64,000 bases of DNA from Candidatus Faecicola pullistercoris (GTDB taxonomy: Bacteria; Bacillota; Clostridia; Christensenellales; CAG-917). Below are positions 21,101 to 30,100 of this stretch, piece after piece. Each line of letters opens with the position of its first letter. Position 1 is the stretch's first letter. The stretch is taken from the NCBI GenBank assembly GCA_018714105.1, contig DVNW01000024.1, forward strand, positions 92,828-156,827, in the 5' to 3' direction. The notes beneath the pieces are model-generated. The model had not been told where the DNA came from. It worked only from the letters and a program-made list of their open reading frames with translations, and made no database searches. Both the position numbers and the translations under genes were made by a program.

Positions 21101-24100
21101 ATCCATCTTGTATTCCCCGATATGAACATGGGACAGATTCCCGAACTCGATATCGGTAAGAATTCCATTTCGATCAATATGCACAGAGGACACTTCGTCA
21201 AGTACGCCGAAGCGAGCGAATACGAACTCTTCTATGCAAAAGACATGACGGGTAAATACGTGTTCGTGAACGGCGCTCCCGCGGTTTACGACGAGAACGA
21301 GCCCGATCACAGGGGCCTTGCAAGATACAATCTGTACGTATTGCAGGGCGAGGAATATATCGAATACGATATTAACAACGCCGAACATCAGGGGCTTGAT
21401 ATTTATATCTTCCCGCAGAGAAACGGCCTCCTCGAAGTCGACCTCAGCTTCTACACGAGCACGTTGGGAATTTATCTGCCCGCGCCCGAGATATCGCTGA
21501 CGGGTATCGAAATTGAATTGCCCGTCGGTACATGGGTAAGCGCGACCGACGTAAGAGGCGTTTCGCTCGAACTGCGCGGCACTATGGGTGTAGATACCGC
21601 AGACACTACGGGTAAAGAAGGCTTCACCGCCGGAAATATCCTGGGAGGCATTCTCGGAGATCTCGAAGCCCCCTTGCTGCTTGACGGATTCAGCGCAAGC
21701 GTTGAGTACGAAATCTGCGCGTATATCGGTTTCGATTATTCGCTGGCTCCCACTAAGTCGTTCAGTCTTACCGATCTCGACCTGTCCATAAGGCTCGGCA
21801 AGACCGCTTACGACGAGAGCGGCAATATCATAAGCCAGTCGCCTCAGATTACCATTGTTTACAGCAGCGCTACGCAGACGGCTTATCTTGACCTTGCTTT
21901 CTTCGGTCTGCCTAAACTGTCCCTCGGCGGTATCAGCCTTACCACGCTTCTCAACGACGTTCTGGGCGACGCAATGAAAGGCGACGCGGACGGCAGTGCG
22001 GTAACTACCGACGGCATAGAGGGCGAGGCTACCGAAAATATCTTCACCAAATATCCTTCCGTGATTGCGATAATGCAGCCCAATATGCTGGCTGCGGGTA
22101 TTTCGGCTAAGTTTATCATAGCTCTTGTCGAAGTTATCGCGGGCGAAAAGGCGGACGATATAGTTAAGTATTTCCCCAACGTAGGCCTGGAAATAGACGC
22201 TACTTCTTATCCGCTTTCGCTGGGACTCATACTTCAATTGCAGAATGCAGACTGCCAGAAGGTGGTTGATCTGTTCCTGACTTTCAACGGATTCGATTAC
22301 GACGAATTCGGTATGGCAAACGGTTCGGATATACGCTTCTATACTCAGGGCGAGTATAACGGGGAATATATTATCGTCGACCCCAACGAGTTTACCTCGG
22401 TAGGCAATATCAATATCGACGCGGATACCAGTATCGGCGAGGAAGTATTCGATTTCAACCTTGAAAAACTTGCTCTCGAACTGCAAATCAGCCTCGATTT
22501 CATAGCGCCTGAAGAAATAAAAGACTGGTCTGAATACTTTACTGCCATATTCGGTATGTCCGACGAGGAGTTCGATATGCTGATAGCCGTTCTCGAAAAG
22601 GACAGCAACAGCAGCATAACTCTGACTTTGCAGGCCAACGTCAATCTGGCCGGTCTTATCAACGGCTTCGATCTCAACGGTACGGAAATACTGCTTGCGC
22701 TCGACATCAAGTCGGATATTTCGTCTCAGGCCAATATGCGCTTCGCCATTACCGTGGCAGGTAAAGAAAACGGAGTTGCTTCCGTATACATCGACCTTTC
22801 GGGCTGGCGCAACAAAGGGCAGTATAAGTTAGACCTCAACATAGGTTCGCTCCTCAGCGGCGCCATCGGCGGAGCTTCGGCTCAGAATATCGCGGGGGCC
22901 ACGGCAGAGCCCAATTACGGCTTGCTGCCCGAGAACATATTCAGCATCATTAACGGTATATTCGGCTATCTGCAATTCAGCGACAGCACGATTACCGTAG
23001 GATTTAACAATCAGATTATTTCGGCGATATTCGACTTGCTGCTCGCCAATAACCCCAACTTCGAACAGGGTATGGAAATGCCCACGGTAGAAGGCGGACT
23101 CAGCATAGATACCACCAACTGGACCGTTTCGCTTAACATGAAGTTCGACAGCAACATGGATATCAAGCTGGGCATCAAGAACATCAAAGTGGGCACTTCT
23201 CCCAGTGAGGCGGTACCCGGTTCGGGCAGCCTGCTTCCCGAAAACGCCGACAGCTTTACCGATATTATGGATATGAGACTGCTTGTGGAACTTATCGGCT
23301 CCATGAGCTACCAGGCTACGCAGTCCAGCGAAACCAACCCTGCCGTAGACCTCAGCGGTATTCTCTCGCTCATAACGAACGAAAGCGGACTCCCGCTTAT
23401 TCAGAACCCGCAGCTTCAGATCCGTATCGGCGAAGATATAAGCATGGAACATGCCATCAATACCCGTCTGTACGTGGATACGGCCGACTTCATGAATTTG
23501 AAGGTTGCTATCGAAATATTCAAGAATAAGGCCGACGCTCAGGTTCCCGGAGCTACCCCGCAGATAGGCATTTACCTTGACGGCAGCGATATTTTCGTTG
23601 ACCTCGGAGGCCTCGGCATACCCAAACTCCATATAGCAAACGTAAACCTCGGTAAGATTATCAACGACGCTATAGACAGCGTGGATATTCTCGCCGAACT
23701 CGGTATTGTGAGAGGAGGCGCGTCCGCAAGTTCGGATGCTACCGCAAGCGTGGACAGCTGGTGGGGCGAAACGGCTATCGAAAACGCCGCCAGCGCTTAT
23801 CTCGCGCTCATCTTCGCGCCCGAGAAATTTGCCATAGGCGTTAACGTTGCGATGATCGACGCCATTGTTCAGATCGTAATGAGAAGCCGCGGCGAAGTCG
23901 TTGAGGAGGGAACTCAGCTTCTGCCCAACTTCGGCGAACTCGGCCTCGAAATAGATTCCACTTCCGGTAAGCCTCTGCCCGCAATGAGACTTAAACTGCT
24001 TAACGCGGCGGGCGGCACCAGCCTCGAAGGCGTATTCAAACTCGACGATATCGTGCTTAACGCAAGCGACTTCTCGGCGGGATATACCTACGGCAGCTGG

Positions 24101-27100
24101 GCCAATACCTCTACCGGACAGTACGGCTTTGTAGGAGATACTTCCAGAACAACCACGTATAACGGATTTATGGAGCACGTTTACTCGGCTATGGAAGCAG
24201 GAGAATACTCGACCGTATACGACCTCGAATCCGGCAAGATTCTGCTGGATAAGATTGCTATCGGCGCCGATCTGACTTTCTCGCTCAATACCAAAGAGGG
24301 CGTTAACGATATCAATTCCGGCAATTACAAGAGCAGTTTGCAGTATTATCTGTCTAAACTTATCAATTCCTTCCTCGGCGACGCTGACGACCCCGACTTC
24401 CTTAGCAAGTTTGCCGTTGTCGCCGGCGAGAATAAGGAAATGATTTATACCGTTTCTATAAGAATCGTAGTCAACGTCGGCTCTCTGATTACCGACTCCG
24501 GCTTTGATATTATGGGTATCCTCGACAGCGAAATGTCAATCGAGGCCTATATCGGCGGTCAGTACAATAAGAAGATTCTCGGACTGTATAAGCTCGAAAA
24601 CGACTCCACGATTTACGCCGATCTGTCCGGCCTCGGACTGCCCAAGATTCAGCTGTTCGGCCTTGACGCCATTATGGGTATGCTGCCGGCCTTGGGCGCG
24701 GCTTCGGATAACGCTATGAGCACGGCGGTATTTGCCGCCGCCGATACGGACGCAGAGGTCGCCTTTGCCGAACTCGTACTGCAGGACGGCCTTATCGGTA
24801 TTAACATCGAGCCCGAGTTTATCTATCAGATACTCGAATACGCGGGATATGAGGTCGGATCTTCTTCCGACGGCTACAAGACGATGGAATACGTTACCGA
24901 AGACAATAAGGTTATGCAGGTTCCTCTGCCCAACGCGCAGTCGGTAAGCATTACGCTTAATATTCTCGACAAGCTCGAGTCGCTTGACCTTACCGTGTTT
25001 GCCGACCAGCTCGGTACAACCCTGTCGTTCGGACTCAGCAATCTGCAACTTACTACGGATACCGACGGCTTTATCCCCGATTCCATGAAACCCGTTACCG
25101 ACGAGTACGGCGCTTTGCAACTCGCGAGCGGCGGCGAACTCAGCCTTACCAATATTCTGTCTTCCGTACTCGAAGCGCACGACCTCAACCTCGGTATTAC
25201 TTATGCTAAGAATAATACTACTTCACAGGGCAGTAACCGTAAGTCGCAGACCGTTATTACCATCAGAACCACCAAAAACGGCGACACCAGTCAGTCCGGC
25301 GGTATAAATCACGGTAACAACAAGCTGAACGCGGCGCTTAATATCAATACGCCCGCGAATACGAATAACAAGATCGATATTTACCTGTATAACAACAAGA
25401 TAAGCGGCGATATTTCGGGCGCGTTCACTAAGGGTATTGTCGGCGGCGTGCTGAACCTCAATACCTTTAAAGATATGGAATTTGCCGACCTCAACATAAT
25501 CGAGCTTATCGGCAATCTGGGCAGCGCTTCGGCAAGCGCTAACGTCGCTACCTCTTCCGCCGACGGCACCGAAGGCGATACCTCGGGCGGACTTCTGGGC
25601 GATATGACCATCAACGACATACTCAAAGGTATTAAAGTCAACTGGTGGTACGGTAACGTTCATAACAACCTCACGCCCAACGAAAGGTATTCGACCATAC
25701 GTATCGAGCTCGGTACTCAGCTTATCAACACTCTGATGATTCTGGTAAATAACCTTATTTACGGGTTTGCCACCGACCAGACAGATGAGCAGAAAGCCGC
25801 GTTCGACGCCCTTAGTTACGAGGAAAAACTTGCGGTTGTAAGAGGTTACGTGAACAATCTTGACGAATTGCTGTATAACTTTGTCGTAGACATGCTCTCA
25901 GACCTTGCGGGTATCAACATCGGTACGGTTTTGGGTATAGTTCCTCAGACCCGGCAGGAAATCAAAAACCTTATCGAAAGCCTGCTGCCGTTGCCTATAC
26001 TCAACGACGGGCAGAAGGCCTATATAGATATTACCCTCGATAAGGGCACGATAGGCTCCGGCGACATGGCGCTCGTACACGAAATAGGCATTTACCTCGG
26101 CTGTGAAAAGGGTACAGCTTACGGCAGTCTGCCCTCGAACTCTGCGTTTATAGTTATCAACAACAACGGCATCAACATCAAGAACGCAGTAAGCGCACAG
26201 TGGGCTAATTCGAACGAGGCAGCTACTCTTATGAATAATACCTACTCGGTAACCAACCCCTTCGACCCGTGGGAACTTTCGGCAAGCGCGCTTACCGACG
26301 CTTCCAGACTCCCGCAGAGAGCTTACCTCTTCTTCGGCGACGGCACGAATAACATGAATACTCAGGCCAGCGGCGGAAATACCACTGAATTTACCGGCCT
26401 TTCCGGTAGCGCGGTTGTTTGGGATTCGTCTTCCGTTAACCTCGTGCCCGGCACAACAAGTACCATGTACGGCTATGCGGGTAATCAGAGACTGGGCAGC
26501 ATTACCGTTCAGGTTTCCAATACCTACGGTATGAAGTCGCTGTACGGCTATCTCGATGCCGATAACAACTTTATCAGGAGTACTTCGCTGGTTATCGACG
26601 CGACGGGAACAACGCCTAACAGCCTTGCTTCCATGCCTAAGACCATTGTAATTGTTCTTAACAACGGTTACTATCAGGTTCTTACCATGCAGGAGAGCAT
26701 CCTCGACAATACCGAGCAGACCAAACCCGTTATCCCGGGTATCACCGATAAGGCAACCACGCTTTACGGTAACTTCGGTCTGTTGTCGGATATTCCCGAC
26801 AGCCTCGACGACGAGAGCGGAAACTACGAAATCGAATTCTGGTATCAGTATCTCCGCTCGGGTACTATCCAAAGCAAGTTCAACCTTACTCTGGTAAACC
26901 GTAAGGTAAGCGAAATAGTATTGCCGGTTTCGGCTAAACTTGCCGACGGCAGCGTGGTTACGGATAAATACAACTTTGTGGGCGATTCGTCTACGTTCGA
27001 CGTATTTAACCTTAAACCTTATAACTACGACATAGGCGCAAGCCTTGCCGAACTTACCACCGTAGACGTTGTGTTTGCGGACGGTTCTACCGGCAGAATT

Positions 27101-30100
27101 AGCGCCGATTGGAGTGCGGCGGTCGCAAAACTCAACCGTTACTACAACAAAGACGCGGCCTATAAGGGAGTTGACGTTACTCTTGACGTGTCTGTCGGCG
27201 GCGCCGAAGGTATAGCCCAGACCGTTCCTCTGCGCGTTTACGTAGAGTCCAAAGTCGTAAAGGGCCTTACCAAGACGGACGGCGCGTCCAGAACATTTAA
27301 CTATAATCCTTACGAAGAATACAATATCCAGAGTATTCTCAAAGGAAGCAACGTTTACTTCGATATAGAAGTCGGAGGCGCCGATGCGGTATCCACGGCT
27401 ATTTCCAACCTCCACGTAAATCTGCCCGAACTGTCGGCGGAAGATAAGTCGTTTGACGGTAAAGGTTCATTCATCATAACCTTCCTTATCGGCGGCGTGG
27501 AAGTTACCGATTCCGAAGGAAACGTTACCGTTGTCGGAGCGCAGGAGGCCAAAGCAAGGGTTTACGTAAACGCTAAGATTCTGTCTTCCGCAACCGTTCA
27601 GGTAGACGATATTGCAAATGCTCTTAACCTGATAGGAAATAACAATAACGGCACCTCGGGATTTGACGTTCTGCCTTATATTTCAAATACGGTTAACGCC
27701 AAATTCGCCGACGGTACGTCGACATTGCTTAAGGTTAAATCCGCAAATATGGCAAGCGAGGTTAAGGTTACTAACGCCGGCGGCGTATTTACCGCAGATA
27801 TAGTTGTGGGAAGTCTCTACGATCAGGACAACGTCAACGATCAGAGCATAAGGGCTAACCTGATTGTTCCCAGAATCAATATTATGGAAGTCAGAGCCGT
27901 TCAGAGCGGATTTACGTCCGATTCTCCCGTTTACGTAACTTACAACAAGGGCGGACAGACGGTTACTACCATAGAATATACGGATTTCTGGGCAAGTGTA
28001 GGCAACGTCTCCGCACTCGTTAACGGCGTGGCTTCTGCCGCGATAGGCGAGGTGGCCGGCTCGGTTAAAATCGGTTCCGAGCAGTTTGACGTAGTCGTTA
28101 CCGATACAAAACCCGAACTCGGAAGTTCGTATACGAGAGGTGCGTTAGGCAGTGCGCTCACGGTTTCGGCCATGAGCGCGGCCGATGACCTCGCTGTGGC
28201 TTCTGCAGACGGATTTCTGGACGGTTTCGTGGAAATTACCGACGTTGAATGGCGCAGCATCACTTTCGACCCCATGACCGATAAGCAGGTGTATTACCCC
28301 GAGCAGATTGAGGTTACGCTCTCCGACGGTTCTACCAAAATAGTAGGAGCGGAGTTCTATTCCTTTACCGAGGGAGCCAAGAACGGGCTTGAAATACTCA
28401 GATATAGGACCCTTAATTTGCAGGACGGCTACGGTAACCTTATCGAAAACAGAATGTACGAGGCCGCTTATTACGCTACCGCTCAAGTCAGACTGTATGA
28501 AGGCGTGGACGAAAAGTTCGTTACGGTACCCGTTACCGTACCCGGCAGAGTGGTTGTGGGCGATACGGTAAGCACTCAGGTTACCATTGTCAATCCATAT
28601 TCTTATACATACGATCCCGCTTCCGCATTTTTCAGTCTGCAAAAGACGGCTACCGTTACTTTTGACGGCGGCGATTACCGTAACTTTACTTTGCACTGGA
28701 ATCAGAGCGATATAGCGATACCCGTTATCGCGGAGAACGGCGCTACTTTCTCCGCCAGGGTTACTTACGGCGAAGGATTGCAGACCTTTACTCAGGCAGT
28801 CAGCATTGTGGTAAGGCCTTATATTCTCACTCCCGAAAAACTTTCGGCAGTGCAGGACGCGCTTGACGCCAAAACTTTCTATGCTTACGACCTCAGCGGT
28901 ACGGGTGATAACAATCCGTACAACATAGCAAATTATCCCTCGGAAGTTACTTTTGCCATAGGTCTTACGGGCAGCGAAACGCTCAGCCTCAGATGGGATT
29001 TGTCCGCTTTGAAATTCAATTACGAGGGCGGCGTCCGCGATATTACGGTCTTGGCGGGCAACGATATGTACGGTTATCAGGACGTCGTGCTTAAAATCGA
29101 CATCAAACCGTGTATAATCGAAAGCATAAACATAGCGGAAATGCTTCCCGCTCAGTTTGTCAATTACGCGACAGGGCTGGATATTCTTACAGTCGGAAGA
29201 AAAACGCCGGCCGAGGTAAGCGCTTCGGCGGCAACCGCAAACGTCAAATTCCGTGGCATTGACGGAGTTTACTCCGAAAGCGTTCTCTGGACGATAGAAG
29301 GCCTCGACACGCTTGATTTTTCGGGCGGCAGCAAAAACGCGGTTATTACTATCCGCGACAGGGATATTGCCGGCGCGCAGAAGTATAATATGACTTTCGT
29401 TTATACTCCTCTAGGTATTACCGAAGTGCGTAACGTAGGCGGAGGCAATATCTTCAACAATCTGACCATTAACCCCTACGAATCCTCCGTTCTGAATACG
29501 CCGGATTCGGTTGAGGCCGTATTTACCGATAACAGGACGATAGTTTTCAATACAGCGGGAACAAACGGCTATAAACTTATCTGGGACAGGTCCGGTTACA
29601 ATACTTCCTACAACAGTACCGAATGCTACGTAAACGCCAAGCTAAACTTTGACGGTATCACTTATTCGCAGAAGTTTGAATTTAACGTAATCAATTACAG
29701 GGCGAACAAAATATCCTGGGGCGGCACCGAGTATAACGTTGTTGACGGAAAGGTTACCGGGTATACTTATCAGCTCGATCCGTTTGATCCGAACAATCAG
29801 GCCGTAAACAAAAACGTAACCGTCAGATTTACAGCGGATACGGGCGAGAGTATGACAAAATCCTTTACTGCAAACGTTTCCATGCTGGACGGATTCAAGC
29901 TTACTACCGCGGGCGGCAATTACAGGGCTGCGCTTAAAGTAGGCAATAACGAAACCATTTACGTTGACGTCTACGTCGTCAACAGGACCATTACTATCGG
30001 CGGAAAGGACGTCGCCGCAGCGTCAAACGATGAACTTAAAGCAATTGCCAGCATAGCAGGAAGCTATTCGTTGGGCGCAGGACTTACGTTGCCTTCGAGC

